Under the pieces are notes generated by a model. The model was not told the origin of the DNA. It did not search any database and was given only the letters and a program-made list of their open reading frames with translations. Source: Hermatobates lingyangjiaoensis (lineage: Eukaryota; Arthropoda; Insecta; Hemiptera; Hermatobatidae). Taken from it: DNA of 64,000 nt. Where the stretch lies: the NCBI GenBank assembly GCA_026182355.1, contig JAPFBL010000256.1:124001-188000 (forward strand), written 5' to 3'. Made by a program: the position numbers and the translations under genes. Positions 1 to 11,445 of the stretch are shown piece by piece (within the stretch, counting starts at the first letter, position 1; each line of letters starts with the position of its first letter).

Positions 1-1337
1 GAAATAACTATCACACTAAATATGAACTTAATATAACTTTAAAAAGTTAAATTAGGAATGAGAAATCGGTTTACTATTAACTTATGTTAACACCGTTTAA
101 AATGTTTGAAATCCACAGGCAAGTCAAAATATTATTTTAATTAATGTTGTAGTAAATAAGATGGTTGATTTAACGGAAAACTGATTAGTACTTAGGAAAG
201 ATCAAAGAGATGTTTTTGGCTGTTTGATGACATAAAAGATAAATCCAAGCAGTACATCAGATAATGTATTTGGCTCAGGTGAATTTAGTGACAAAATATT
301 CTATTTTCTAGAAATGAATATCTGTTTTATGTGATTGCAAATAAGATTTAGAGGTTGGTTAGAGATGACCACAAATCTGCAAACCCTGTAGATTTACTTG
401 TCGCTTGGAACTCGTCCAATGTAATGAAATCACTTCTACCACATCCCTTATATTGCCCATATTTCTTCTAATGAATAACAAACAAATATTTTTCAATAGT
501 ACATCTTCAAAGCTTAATTAGCTATGCATAGTATTCTTTTACTAATTGTACTAACCTTATAATTATATAAAGTTATATTCTTTATGTCAAAATTATACAT
601 TTCCTATGATACATATTATACATTGCACAATAAAATCAAGTTATTTTATTAAATGAATATCCCCATATTTCTGTGGTATATGAATTTGTCATTAAATTAA
701 ATTGGCCTTATTAAATCAATTAGTTCTGAAAAATTGAGCTTAATATTTGCGCAATGTTTGTACTGTTATCTGAACCAAACTGTGGTGGTTTAAAATTCAG
801 ATAGTCAATGTCGATGATGTCGAGAATATGCTCAGTTGTCTTACCTTGGTCTCTTGCATTTGGCTGTGCTGAACACGTTCAGGCATTCGACAATAACAAA
901 TAAATTTTGTTTACATCGTTAAAAAATATATTTCAAATAAATGAACAGGAATATTTTTAAATAATTTGTTTAAACTAACTTTTCAAAAACAATCTTGCCA
1001 TTAATTTAAAAAAAATTATATATTTTGTTATTAAAATTTTTCCTTTTCAGGGAGAAATATCAAAAAGGCGAATATTGGATTACTCCCATGATGCTGTTGA
1101 TTGTTAAAAGGAAAACAGTTAACTTTAATATTTAATGAAAATAATTTGAAAACGATTTTAAAGTCACAATAACTGATACATTTAATCATTCAGCAATATT
1201 ACAAAGTGACCTACCTCCAATTTTATTCTGATGAACAAAGAAGGGTGAAAAACCTTGGATGAAAAACGTAATGACTATTAAAAGAAAAACGTATGTAGCT
1301 TCAGTTCATTGACTTTAAGGGAATCTTAGTCAATACT
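1..1337. other. AT-rich DNA, no gene seen
   Basis: This stretch is AT-rich with scattered homopolymer runs and stop codons in all frames. I recognise no coding exon, RNA gene or repeat family in it. Confidence 0.6.
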
Positions 1338-1437
1338 GTCCTCAGTTTTTAAAAGGAGCTGATATCGGCTGATTTATGGATTCTGAAAGATTTTATGTTT
1401 AAGTAATTACATATTTCTAGATTGCATAGTTCTAACG

Positions 1438-1580
1438 CAGGGGTCCTCAATGTTTGTTTGCTTATAGACCCCCTGAGGTCTATATTATCAACTGTAAACC
1501 TCCACCACACCCCCGGGTACTTAAAAAACATAATAATGCGCGTGTAAATTTTCAAACAAACATTTGTTTGTTATCCACAG
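1438..1580 (+). mobile_element. hAT-like short element with target-site duplication
   Basis: The 143-bp segment begins CAGGGGTCCTCAA, a terminus typical of hAT (Charlie-like) DNA transposons. It is flanked by the identical octamer TTCTAACG at 1430-1437 and 1581-1588, the 8-bp target-site duplication expected for hAT. The right end does not form a good inverted terminal repeat with the left, so the copy is degraded or internally rearranged. It has no coding capacity and would be non-autonomous. Confidence 0.6.
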
Positions 1581-1589
1581 TTCTAACGG

Positions 1590-2525
1590 ATAAAAAATAA
1601 AAAGGTTGAATAAGTGGAGCCAACTCACTGAAACTATCATAAACCAAACAAACAATTTGTGTGTAGTGTTTAAATCAATGTCATTCCTACGATCAAAAAA
1701 AAAATCACGATATATACCTTACACTGATCAAATCAACAACAGATCAAATTTTCTTCTTTTTTTCTTTCAACCGTCAATACCATTTGTCTCCAAAATGACT
1801 AGAGAAATCTATTGAGAACATATTCCGACTAAACATGTTATTTTATTTATTTCGACAGCTATGTTTCCTAATGTTGCATCCCACTTGAAACATCATTGAT
1901 ATAACTATCCCACCTTGATACACGTGGTGTCATTCTAACATTAAATAGCTGTAAGCTTGTCAATTAACAAACACTATTTCCTTAAATATTAAGAGAACTG
2001 AAAACACAAGATAGAAACTGTATAAACAGGAAGAATGGTATATGTGTATGAGAGAGTGAGAGTGTGTGTAAGAGACAGAGAGAGCTGCTGGTTTTCCAAA
2101 TTTTTAAGTTCTTCGATTAAATTTAGATAAGGATTGAAAATACTCTTCATCAAAACGTTAATTGTTTTCATTTCATGCTATACCTCTTTTTCATTGAAAT
2201 ATTAATTTTAACTACTTCGAAAAGTGTGCAATAGTGGAAAGTAGTGTTTGCATAAGTAAATTCGTCTTAAAATATTTTACGACAATTTAAAGTCATTAAT
2301 TATAAAGTTATGTTTGAAGTTTGGTGATTTAATAGTTGCAACACATTATTCTGTAAGGCTTATTTCAATTCGTAAGCAAACTTTACATTGAATGTGTTTA
2401 TTTAATTACGCTTAATTCAATTAGCGAAATTAAAAAATATTTTCAAAAGTAATTGTTAAAAGATAAAGCTTTAAATGTGTCACTATAATAAAATACTTCC
2501 TTTAATTAAACATGTTTACTAACTT
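1590..2525. other. AT-rich DNA, no gene seen
   Basis: Nothing coding is recognised. A short (GA/GT)-rich patch at 2045-2085 is simple sequence. Open frames here are short and low in complexity. Confidence 0.55.
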
Positions 2526-2530
2526 CATAA

Positions 2531-2672
2531 TGCATGCTTTGTTGAACACAACTGAGTAGACCATGTTTATGAGATTCTTCTCAAGAATTTCGATTTATTT
2601 TAAAGAATATGGAAGTTCTTGAAAAGAAGCTTATAGACGAGAACTACTCAGTCGTGTTCAACAAAGCATGCA
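2531..2672. repeat. Foldback (inverted repeat), MITE-like
   Basis: Two arms of about 29 bp (2531-2559 and 2644-2672) are near-perfect reverse complements beginning TGCATGCTTTGTTGAACAC. The spacer of about 85 bp also has weaker inner complementarity around AAGAA and TTCTT. Size and shape fit a small foldback/MITE. I see no clear target-site duplication. Confidence 0.6.
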
Positions 2673-2689
2673 TATCCGAAGGAATGCTA

Positions 2690-3285
2690 CCAAAATATAC
2701 TTACTTCAATATGTATACTTACTTCAAATAAACACAATGATTGTTTTTAATTACAATGCTTAATTTATATTAACAGTTTTCTAATTGCTTATTTGTTTAG
2801 TTTTAAAAGTAAGTTAACTTTTATTTTTGTTCCTGAATTGATGGGACCTGCGTTGTTTGGCAGAAGATCATATTACGGAATATTGGAGGATGATATAATT
2901 CATTACTTTTAGTGTCATTACTTTCTATTTGATTGAAAAGCACAATTTAATGACTTTTGATGTCAATTAAAGGATTGTTCTTCGACATGTGATCCTTTAT
3001 TCCTTCTAATGATAAGGAATGTAGCCAAACTTGGAAATAGTTTGAGAACGTGCTTGTGTCCCTAATCAACAAACTGGTAATAAGGTGTCCGACCTAATCA
3101 GGAGTAGAATAGTCGTCATAAAAATAATATAAACTTAAATAAAATGCTCAACATTCTCTTTTAATCAGTTACTGGTGACTTTTAAACAAGAAATTCAATT
3201 CCCAAAAATATCAGATAATGAGCTACAAAAGTATTGTTTTGATGTCTTATGATGCATAGAATAAAGATTACATGGATATTGTTAG
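2690..3285. other. AT-rich DNA, no gene seen
   Basis: No coding exon or repeat recognised. Confidence 0.5.
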
Positions 3286-3289
3286 TGGT

Positions 3290-3960
3290 ACAGAAAGGGA
3301 AGGGGGAGTGGCATTTTAAAGGGGTAATAATAGAAAATAAAAAAAAAATTAAAATAGTAAAAAGCTAATAAAAAATCCAAATAGATTTTATAGGGTTGTA
3401 ATTGTTTTTATCTTTTTATTTTTGTAATACTGTTTTTAAACAGATTTTCAACTGTAATATTTACAAATTAAAATCAAATTTATTTACAATTTTTCAAAAC
3501 TAGTTTTTTAATGGGGTTGAAAATTTATTGTATTTATTTGCTAATACTAAAATAATATAATTCATTAAGTCAATTTAATTGAATTTTTTTTTATGATTTG
3601 AATTATAGGTTTTTGTTTTGAAAAATCTTATGTTTTCTTTGATGGCGACTATATATGCATCCATATACTGTACTAAGTACTATATACTAAGTGCTATATA
3701 CTAAGTACCATACTTAGTACCTTAGTACTAAGTACTACGTACCATATACTGTACTGTACTAAGATATAAGTCTGGAACCAATGAGAGCAGTCTAAAATTT
3801 CATCCTTGATTGTAATTCCATGAAAATGAATATTTTCAGGACGATCTGGAATTTTGAATGTTAAGGGATGAAGAACGGTAGTAAGCGGGGCAGGTGGGGA
3901 GAGGGGGGAATATCCTACGATATCAAGGTCCCTCTTGAAGATGGACGGTGTTCAATTTAT
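3290..3960 (-). repeat. Dispersed poly-C-associated repeat, copy 1 (reverse)
   Basis: The reverse complement of this segment resembles 59690-60425. Shared blocks include the reverse complement of CATCCTTGATTGTAATTCCATG, a run of GGAACCAATGAGAGCAG-like sequence, and a G-rich end (AGGGGGAGTGGCATTTT against AAAATGCCACCCCT). It contains a local AGTACT-rich patch at 3655-3765 and a second G-rich tract at 3885-3910. No coding potential is visible, and the family is unknown to me. Confidence 0.55.
3655..3765. repeat. AGTACT/TATACTAAGTACT simple repeat
   Basis: Short imperfect repeats of ACTAAGTACTATAT and its relatives; largely self-complementary, so foldback-prone. Confidence 0.7.
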
Positions 3961-4339
3961 GAAAATAATTTCAGGAGTTAAATAAGCATGAATTCTAAAC
4001 ATTTAAATACCCTTCACAAGCTGGTTTAAACTAGTAACAACATCAACGCTAACTTTAATAACAATTAAAGCTGAGGATTTAAAATCTCTAATCTCAAAAT
4101 CTGAGAATTTAAATTTTAAATCTAACAAGAGGATTTTCGCTTTTTCATAGACAACTGCCTTTACATATTTAATATAAGTAAATGCAACAGACAGATTAGT
4201 TACTACTAAAGATGGATAGCGTCTGAAACCGGTGCAACACACCAGTGTACAAGGTAAAATCATCAAATATTACACTTTAAATAAACAATTGTTTTAACTA
4301 AAACTATTATAAAAAGATTGTCTTTCTTTTTTTTCATTA

Positions 4340-4850
4340 AGAAGAAAACTAAAAGTTCGAAACGCATTGTTAGTTTCATATTAAACTTTTTTTTTGTGTG
4401 GAGACGTATTTCTTGAAATCTCGCTATATCATATTTTACCATTTAAACGTATATTTATATAAATACCCAAAAAAACTATTAGTAATACTGATTGTAAACA
4501 ATAAGAGTCAATATAAATCTAAAATGTTAACTTTGAGAAACTTAAATACGGTATTTTTTTTTTCTAAATTTAAATGAAAAAAGTACAAGGTTTGAATAAA
4601 ATCTTATAAACAACTAAATTTTTTTGGTATTTACTCATATTGGGGGATTTTAAGAATTACGTCTCCACACAAAAAAAAATAATAATATGGAACTTTTCAG
4701 AGTGAATTATTTGAAATTTAATACAATATTTTCTTATGTTCTGATATTTTGAAAGCTCACATATATGTATATTACTTAGATGTTAACCTGAAGAAGGACA
4801 CTTAGTGTTCGAAACGCGTTGTTAGTTTCAAAGAATTATTTAGCTAGATT
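4340..4850. mobile_element. Penelope-like element LTR fragments, both orientations
   Basis: Three pieces of one PLE terminal-repeat family are present. A plus-strand half copy runs 4345-4412 (AAGTTCGAAACGCATTGTTAG to GTGTGGAGACGTA). A minus-strand tip lies at 4655-4690 (ACGTCTCCACACAAA). A plus-strand hammerhead-type module lies at 4783-4825. The GTGTGGAGAC motif and the GTTCGAAACGCGTTG motif recur in the cassettes at 11205, 12100, 47900, 51105, 54895 and 58580. Confidence 0.7.
4783..4825 (+). ncRNA. Hammerhead-ribozyme-like module (ACGCGU family)
   Basis: Seen in order: helix I strand TTAAC, core CTGAAGA, one extra A, helix II GGACAC/GTGTTC with a TTA loop, GAA, palindromic helix III ACGCGT, cleavage-type T, and helix I partner GTTAG. 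Hammerheads are established in Penelope-like elements; the fold here is my manual reading and activity is untested. Confidence 0.6.
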
Positions 4851-4854
4851 CTTC

Positions 4855-7115
4855 AATTAAAATAAATTGAGAGGATTTTAAAGAGAGAGAGATGTCGCAA
4901 AGAGAGTTGTGTATCTTAAGGTTTATGAGAGCCCCAAGCGTAGCGGACGCAGAGAGAGGTGTTGTAAAAGTGTGATAATCAGCTACTAGACTAAATAAAC
5001 CTCGATAAAGAATGGTTCCGCTTATCTAGTCCTGTCTAGACATCCTTGGCACATTAATTACCCCCTCGTATGGGCTAGAGGTGTCAACTTGTCTCAGTTA
5101 AGCCGGCTACTGCTTGACACAGTAACCCTAGGAAACACCATCATATCTAGGCACTTCTTTAAAAAAAAAGTCAACAGACAACTGACTGTAAACACAATAT
5201 GATCTAAACTAAATAGTGAAAGATGCAAGTCATATTGTTTCCTATACAACCAGCAGACTCATTTTAACAGAAGTGGCAGATTGATTAAATAAAACTACGT
5301 GTTTTAATTACTAAACCTATGAAGTTTACATAAACTATACACAAGAACTTTAGAAAAAAAATTTGTTTTATTTACACCACTATAAAGAGTTTTACGAAAA
5401 AAACTTCCTGAAAACAGTAATCCCTTAATCCTAGCAATATCTTCCACAAGATTCCAGGAAATCCCAAAAGACGTCTAAATTGGATATGACCAAGAGACTT
5501 ATTACTGTGAACAGTTCTAAGTGATTTTTTTTTTCAACTTAGATCCACACCAGGAAGTGAAGTCACTGGATTGTTTCTTCCCTCCTGTGTTCCCTCCTAT
5601 ATCTGTGTTATCACTCTCATTAGTAATATAATACTTACACTGTTGTGACTTTGAGCAAATAAAATAAAAAAAAAATTGTTTTTATGTGATATAATCCAGG
5701 TAACTAACGTCTTGATGTTGTGTTTGATTCATCTGTACAAAACCTTTCAAAATTCAAAAACCTTTGAATCATGCCTTACTATGTATGGGTTTCTTTGTAT
5801 TTTAAAAGGTATTAGGGTTTCGATGTCAGTATATGTTAACCATAGCCATAAAAAAGGAAAATGAAAATTTAAATTTCAAAAGAAATAACTGTAATCAGCG
5901 TTGAATTTAATATTTGTTTCTTTATTCTTCAAATCTTTGACTCAAAATTCTTTTAAATGTTACATCATTATAAATGGTTACTCATGCAGTGGAAAGTATA
6001 GTACAAAACAAATAAAATAAAAAAAATTAAGGTTCAATGTTTATTAGTAGTTTACGATCAATTACATTCACAATAAACAATTTCTTGTAATTTATATTAA
6101 ATTATGGGATTTTTTTGCACAGATAAATTAAAACACAACATCAAGACGTTTCATGGATCTAATGAGTTTAAATTATCCAATAAAAATAATTAAAACAAAT
6201 CATATTATCATTGTTACCTGCTCTGAGATCACACTAATATCACTTTCAAATTAAACTAAATACAACAAGTACTTGATGTAATTAGAAAAGTCACAACATT
6301 GTTCACGGATTGTTGGCAACACCAGAACAATGTAAAAATAGTTTTGTCAGTTATTAATAAATGACCTAATGTGTCTTCACACTATACTCAATCACTGACA
6401 TAGTTTGAAAATATGTTTTCACAAACGTTTCCACATCTCATTCTTATTTTTAAGAACTTAAAATATCTTTTCTATTTTATAATGATTCTAAACTAAAATG
6501 AACCAAAATAAAAGTGATTAAAAAGGTTAAATATGTCAAAAAGAAGAAAATTGTCACTAATTTGTATCTTTATTTTTCATTTTTTCATTTATATTAATTT
6601 TTCATTGTCATCATTATTTTATTTTTATTCGTTTTCCCGGGTGAAAAAATGATATTACTGCTATTCTCACATACGTATTCTCAAAGTCTGTCCAACTAGG
6701 AAACGTTACTTCTAAAGAGGTCGCTACATACGAGGTAATTACATACGTAGTAATCTTATTTTAAAGAAAGTTATAAATCTAGTCTAAATAATTGCTATAT
6801 TTCACGTACAAAGTAAAACAGATTTTGGAATTGTCAATTTTTTTTTGTTTCCCTCTTTGTCTTGTTCGAATCTTAAAAACTAATATTCCATTTTTATTAA
6901 AAATGAAAAATTCTGTACAGTTTTGTTTTTAAAATTATTTATTTTAATGTCCATTGTTTTTTTTATTTTCATTATTTTATACTTATACACATGAAAAATA
7001 TTTAAATAAAAATTACTACTATTTAACTTAAAAAGTTAAATAATGAAAGAAAATTCATTAAAAAAGAAACTTTCAAAAGTTTCATTTAAACGTAAAATAC
7101 CAGCTATTTTGGTGA
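4855..7115. other. AT-rich DNA, no gene seen
   Basis: Mostly AT-rich non-coding DNA. The segment 4890-5165 is of more mixed composition (GAGAGCCCCAAGCGTAGCGG, CCCCCTCGTATGGGCTAG) but carries no open frame or RNA signature that I recognise. The rest has homopolymer runs and only short open frames. Confidence 0.5.
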
Positions 7116-7120
7116 AATAG

Positions 7121-7266
7121 ATATTTATGCACCAAGGGAATAATGAGGTCTCTGTATTTCCCGAGGCGTTGCTGAGGGATTAATTATGATTAACTCCCGA
7201 AGCGTAGCCAAGCGCGATGAACTACGCGAGGGAATAACAACTCATTATCCTCGAGGTGCATAATAT
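7121..7266. mobile_element. MITE with ~26-bp inverted termini
   Basis: The left end ATATTTATGCACC...AATAATGAG pairs with the right end CTCATTATCC...GGTGCATAATAT. The interior of about 95 bp is GC-richer (CCCGAGGCGTTGCTGAGGG and TCCCGAAGCGTAGCC) and itself partly palindromic. Length and termini fit a non-autonomous DNA transposon. The superfamily was not determined. Confidence 0.65.
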
Positions 7267-7293
7267 ATTTTATCTCTAGAAAAAACTCTATAA

Positions 7294-7495
7294 CAAGGGT
7301 GGTCAAGCTCCTTGAAATTCCGAGCCATTTTTGAAAATTTGAAATGTTTTTAGCGAGCCGTAAGTAAATACGTATTTAAAAGGTATGCAAAAAAGGTATT
7401 AAACATTTTCTTACAGATATTATTTTTCTTCAGAGCCATAAATAATCCTTCAAAGAACGGCTTATGGCTCGCGAGCCGCAGGTTGGCCATTCCTG
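7294..7495. mobile_element. hAT MITE with CTCTATAA target duplication
   Basis: The 202-bp element starts CAAGGGTGGTCAAGCTCC and ends GGTTGGCCATTCCTG, imperfect inverted termini of the hAT type (compare CAGGGGTGGCCAA). The octamer CTCTATAA flanks it at 7286-7293 and 7496-7503. GAGCCAT and ATGGCTCGCGAGCCGC subterminal motifs are present. It is non-coding. Confidence 0.8.
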
Positions 7496-8274
7496 CTCTA
7501 TAATAATAATAATTTTTTAACTAATATAATATAATGAATTAATTATTAGTTTAAATTTTAATTAATTTGTTTAATTATTAATTAATTAGTTTAATTATTA
7601 ATTAATATATTGATTCAAGTAATATAAAAACAATTAACAATTACTCTTAAATATCCATAATAAAGGTCCAAGAAATAATAATAAGTAATAGAAGTAATAG
7701 AAGTAAACAAAACAGAGTGCAATAATTATGAATACAAGGTGGGATTTAGAATCAGGCTTGCCACCCTAACTCTTCTCAATCACATTTCACTTCATGTCTA
7801 AAGATCTTTATCAACAAAATAATTAGGTTGGACAACCTGCACTATATCTCTGTTTTCTTTCATTATTCCCCCACTTTTTTTCATTATTGCCCAGTTTTTA
7901 ATCACGGAGATTAAATATCTTACATTATTGTCTGAAAACTAGGCGTAAAATGTTACTTTTCGTCCCTTTTGGAGATAAAAGAATTTTACTTTTGTGTATA
8001 TAGCTTAATAAAAGTTGACAAGAGAAAAATAAGGCAATTAAAGAAATTATTGTAACTTTCAAAAACAACTTTGATTTAATCTAGTGATGCAGAATATATT
8101 AAAAACTATATTTTCTTCATAGTACGACTTACGTTTCAATTTCCATAACAATAATATAGACATTACTAAATATTCAACAAAAACGCTTATGGTTTACACT
8201 ATTTTTTTTTAAGTGTATCTAACAATTTAAATATTTAATGTGTTTTTCATATAAAGACTACGATCATAAAAACA

Positions 8275-8515
8275 TTTCACATAAACACGTGACATAACAA
8301 TCAATGATCAAACCACGATATGAAATGGGAAAACAAGACTAAGATTTTTCAATCGTAACAAGCGGTCTTCGTCAGAGTCAAAAACCCAACTGAAATACCA
8401 GATGTCTTCTGCATCTAGTGTTTCAGTTGGGTTTTTGACTCTGACGAAGACCTCTTGTTATGGTTGAAAGAACTTAGTCTTGTTTTCCCATTTCATATTG
8501 TGGTTTGATCATTTA
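8275..8515. mobile_element. PLE hairpin cassette (AGATCT family)
   Basis: Two head-to-head copies of a PLE terminal fragment form a hairpin about a centre near 8400. Each arm reads outward from TTTTTGACTCTGACGAAGACC through GAAAG.ACTTAGTCTTGTTTTCCCATTTC to GTGGTTTGATCAT. The plus arm ends in (AT)n at 8513-8530. The same family recurs at 8535, 16520, 17455, 19310, 33530, 46610, 50390, 52030, 57290, 57560 and 63880. Confidence 0.75.
8437..8479 (+). ncRNA. Hammerhead-like module (degraded AGATCT family)
   Basis: Helix I GACT/AGTC flanks CTGACGA, an extra A, a helix II GACC...GGTT, then GAA, AGAACT (mutated from the palindrome AGATCT) and T. A minus-strand partner lies in the left arm of the same hairpin. 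Confidence 0.5.
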
Positions 8516-8534
8516 TATATATATATATATAAGA

Positions 8535-8650
8535 TTTCACATAAACAAGTGAAATAACAATCAATGATCAAACCACAATACGAAATGGGAAAACAAGATT
8601 AAGATCTTTCAACGAAACAAGCGGTCTTTGTCAGAGTCAAAAACCCATCT
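8535..8650 (-). mobile_element. PLE terminal fragment, single arm
   Basis: A reverse-strand copy of the AGATCT-family arm, directly after the (AT)n tract. It retains GATTTCACATAAAC, CAATCAATGATCAAACCAC and AACAAGCGGTCTTTGTCAGAG. Confidence 0.7.
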
Positions 8651-10230
8651 GAATTCAATGAACTACAATGAATTCAAAATAAGGCATTGTCATTACTCAA
8701 TTCCAGGCATACTAAATGGTAACAGTGATTCTAGCATTTAATTTACTTTCTTATAAAGAACTTGTAAAGTAATTCAAACAGACTCGATTGGGTTATAACA
8801 TCTATAAACTTCGATAAAAGTACGAAAAAAATGCAGCTTCTTAAAAACCAAATTATTTTACCATGACTGGCGCCTTTTAAAGCCTATACAATTAGTTAAC
8901 CCTACGGGATAGTTATTATTGCGTTGATTAAATCACACATTGATTATCAAATCTGAATTGTTATTAAACAACTAAATGTGTTTGTTGTTTATTATAAATT
9001 AAATTACTAATTTTGAAATAAATTCCAAAGTTCAAAGGCTAAAATAAAAACATAAAAGAATATAAGCTTTGGTAGATAAGTTAGAACCCAATGACTCTAA
9101 TCCGATAAAAATAAAAAAAAAATTGTTCTTCTCAGTTGAGCTGGTTGTAGAATAACAGCTTGTTGTTCTCCAGAAAAGACTCTATAACATGGGTGGCCCA
9201 GCTCCTTGACAGTTCAAGCCATTTTTGAAAATTTCAAATGTTTCGCGAACTAAATTTGAAATGTTTCTGGACTTTATAACTGAGAGATTTCCGTTATAGA
9301 ATCCAGAAGTTGTGGTAGATCAACATCTGATTAATCAATATAGTGTGATACACAGACAGAAAAACCTTGGCTCCTATTATTGGATTTAATCAATAAACAT
9401 AAATGAGGTGAAATCAATCTCACTTCTATACCAGTCTCATTAAAGAGGCATTACATGATATATAACATATCTTTATACTGAGTATGAGGTATACACAAAT
9501 AAATTCCCCCAAGACTGAGCACATCGGTCTCAATATTCATACTGAGATAAAAAAAAAAGTGAAAAATGCTGATGAACCAGAAAAAATCAAAGCACGTCAG
9601 ATTTACATTACTTCTCCATTATTTTGAGTAATGCTCTCCATCCATAACTAACTCCTACACGCTATTCCAGACAGACTCTAGACTGAAACGCTTAGACCCA
9701 AAATAAAAAATTACGAAAACAGAAGCTCAATCACAAGTTATTATATTTTTATAATTCTGATACCAAGAATCAGAACTGATGATGAATTTTGAATTATTGA
9801 CTATCTAGACTTAGTCACTACAATTAAAGAACACCATTTTTTATACTTTTTTTTTGATGATATCTGAAGATATCCGACAGGTCACACTGATTTACGTGTT
9901 TTAGTAATTTTTGACAGATATATAGTTTCTGCCATGAACTACAAACTACATCTCTTGAATGAAGTCTTTCCCCATCTGATCTAAATAATTCTTTTTATTA
10001 CCTTTCATGTATTATATAAATTTATATATAATATATATTATATATTTATATATTATATCATTTATATATTACCCTTAATATATAAAGACACTCTTAAAAA
10101 CAGAAACATAATCATGATGAAAAGTTCTCAAAATTCTCATGTCTTTTAACATAATTTACTCTTTATATTTAGTTTTGTATTGTATTATTTCACATGATTT
10201 AATAATTGCATCAAATAATGATAAAACCTA
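8651..10230. other. AT-rich DNA with a truncated hAT relic
   Basis: At 9178-9260 there is a partial copy of the 7294 hAT MITE (CTCTATAACATGGGTGGCCCAGCTCC, then GCCATTTTTGAAAATTTC), cut off after about 75 bp. A TATATAAAT-rich tract spans 10010-10085. Otherwise I see no gene. Confidence 0.55.
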
Positions 10231-10599
10231 TTATTATATATTATTTTCCAACGCCTACACTTATAAGACTTTCACCTTTCAGTGCTGTTCTACAGGCGGA
10301 AATGGTTGTTCATTTAATATTTGGCACCTATTTTAGTAATGGGTCAGCCACATTAGTTGTTGTTTCTACGCAGGGAGCTCTAAATTTTGCCTCACTCAAG
10401 TCTATGTAGATTAGGAATCTTTAACGAGTAGTTGACATCGTATAGACTCGGGACCGACAGTTTAACTTCATCTCTGAGTGATAACATGCTCAGATTTATT
10501 CACCTCCCACGTGAATAAATTGAGGGCGAGGTGGGTGTCGAACCCTGAACTTACCAGTTCAGAGGTGAACACGTTAACCATTGAGCTAACCTGGCTCCT
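10230..10599 (-). mobile_element. tRNA-derived SINE, full length with 14-bp TSD
   Basis: The reverse complement starts GGAGCCAGGTTAGCTCAATGG (a tRNA-like A box) and carries GGGTTCGACACCC (a B box), then GTGAATAAATCTGAGCATG, a GTCGGTCCCGAG-type core, and a tail ending ACTTATAAGTGTAGGCGTTGGAAA. The direct repeat TAATGATAAAACCT flanks it at 10216-10229 and 10600-10613, a typical LINE-mobilised target duplication. This is the best full-length SINE in the window. Confidence 0.85.
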
Positions 10600-10613
10600 T
10601 AATGATAAAACCT

Positions 10614-11204
10614 GCTTTTCTCAAACATACTATAACAACGGTTTCTTTAGTAAACAAGTTAAACTAAAATCCCCTAAAATCGAAGCATTGTTTTAACGAC
10701 CCATGAATCCGTGGTATAAATAGGTCAGTTTGTGCACTCGTCCATACCTATCGTTGAACAGATATCCAATACGCAATACTTTGGCAGAAAAAAAACAACA
10801 GATTTCTTAAATCTTGTAAAACTTAAGTTTATAAGATTTATAAAATAAGTTTTAGTTTATGAAACTTAATTTGTTACAAACTAAATCAAATCCGTACCCC
10901 TATGAGCTTCCCAGCAAAGACTGAAGAATAATGCTAATTTAAGTAATGTCATTTCTCCTCTAGATAAAAAAAAGTAATTTTTTCTTACTTAAAGATGTTC
11001 ATGTTTAGTATATCACCTGAATATACTGTAAAACTTGTCAGTGTAGTAGAGACGGTCATTGCTATAGGCATTTCGGTGGCTGAACATATCAAGTGGTATT
11101 GATCTCACAGTTTTTGTGTTTCCAAACAAATGATGAGTAGACATTAGAGTAATTCAAATCATTAGTTGTACAATCCGTAATTGTGTGGTATTTACTCATT
11201 CTGA
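10614..11204. other. No gene seen
   Basis: AT-rich non-coding DNA; nothing recognised. Confidence 0.5.
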
Positions 11205-11445
11205 GGTAAAATGGATAAACAAATAAAAGTCTCCACACAAATGAAGTTTCATTCAACGCGTTTCAAACAGTTTGTGTTCATCATCAGGAAGACACTATAA
11301 TACAAATGTATTATTGTAACTGATTAGATATAATTTCTATTATACTGTCTTCCTGATGATGAACACAAAGTGTTCGAAAAGCGTTGAATAAAACTTCATT
11401 TTGTGTGGAGACTTTTGTTTGTTTATCCATTTTATCTCAGAATTA
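11205..11445. mobile_element. PLE hairpin cassette (ACGCGT family)
   Basis: Left arm TGAGGTAAAATGGATAAACAAA...AGTCTCCACACAAATGAAGTTTCATTCAACGCGTTT is mirrored by the right arm TTCGAAAAGCGTTGAATAAAACTTCATTTTGTGTGGAGACTTTTGTTTGTTTATCCATTTTATCTCAG (given here in pieces of one continuous run). The loop at 11300-11335 is unique AT-rich sequence. A plus-strand hammerhead-like module at 11350-11388 reads TTC, CTGATGA, T, GAACAC/GTGTTC, GAA, AAGCGT, T, GAA. The minus-arm copy keeps a clean ACGCGT helix III. Confidence 0.75.
11350..11388 (+). ncRNA. Hammerhead-like module (ACGCGT family)
   Basis: Helix I TTC/GAA, core CTGATGA plus an extra T, helix II GAACAC-AAA-GTGTTC, GAA, helix III AAGCGT (one mutation from ACGCGT), and T before helix I. 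Confidence 0.55.

Noticed and set aside
1606..1815. Assorted frames of 60-115 residues in AT-rich DNA (also 4003, 13672, 15276, 25560, 34875, 61040)
   Set aside because: Length is near chance for AT-rich DNA in six frames; no domain, signal or splice context is recognised.
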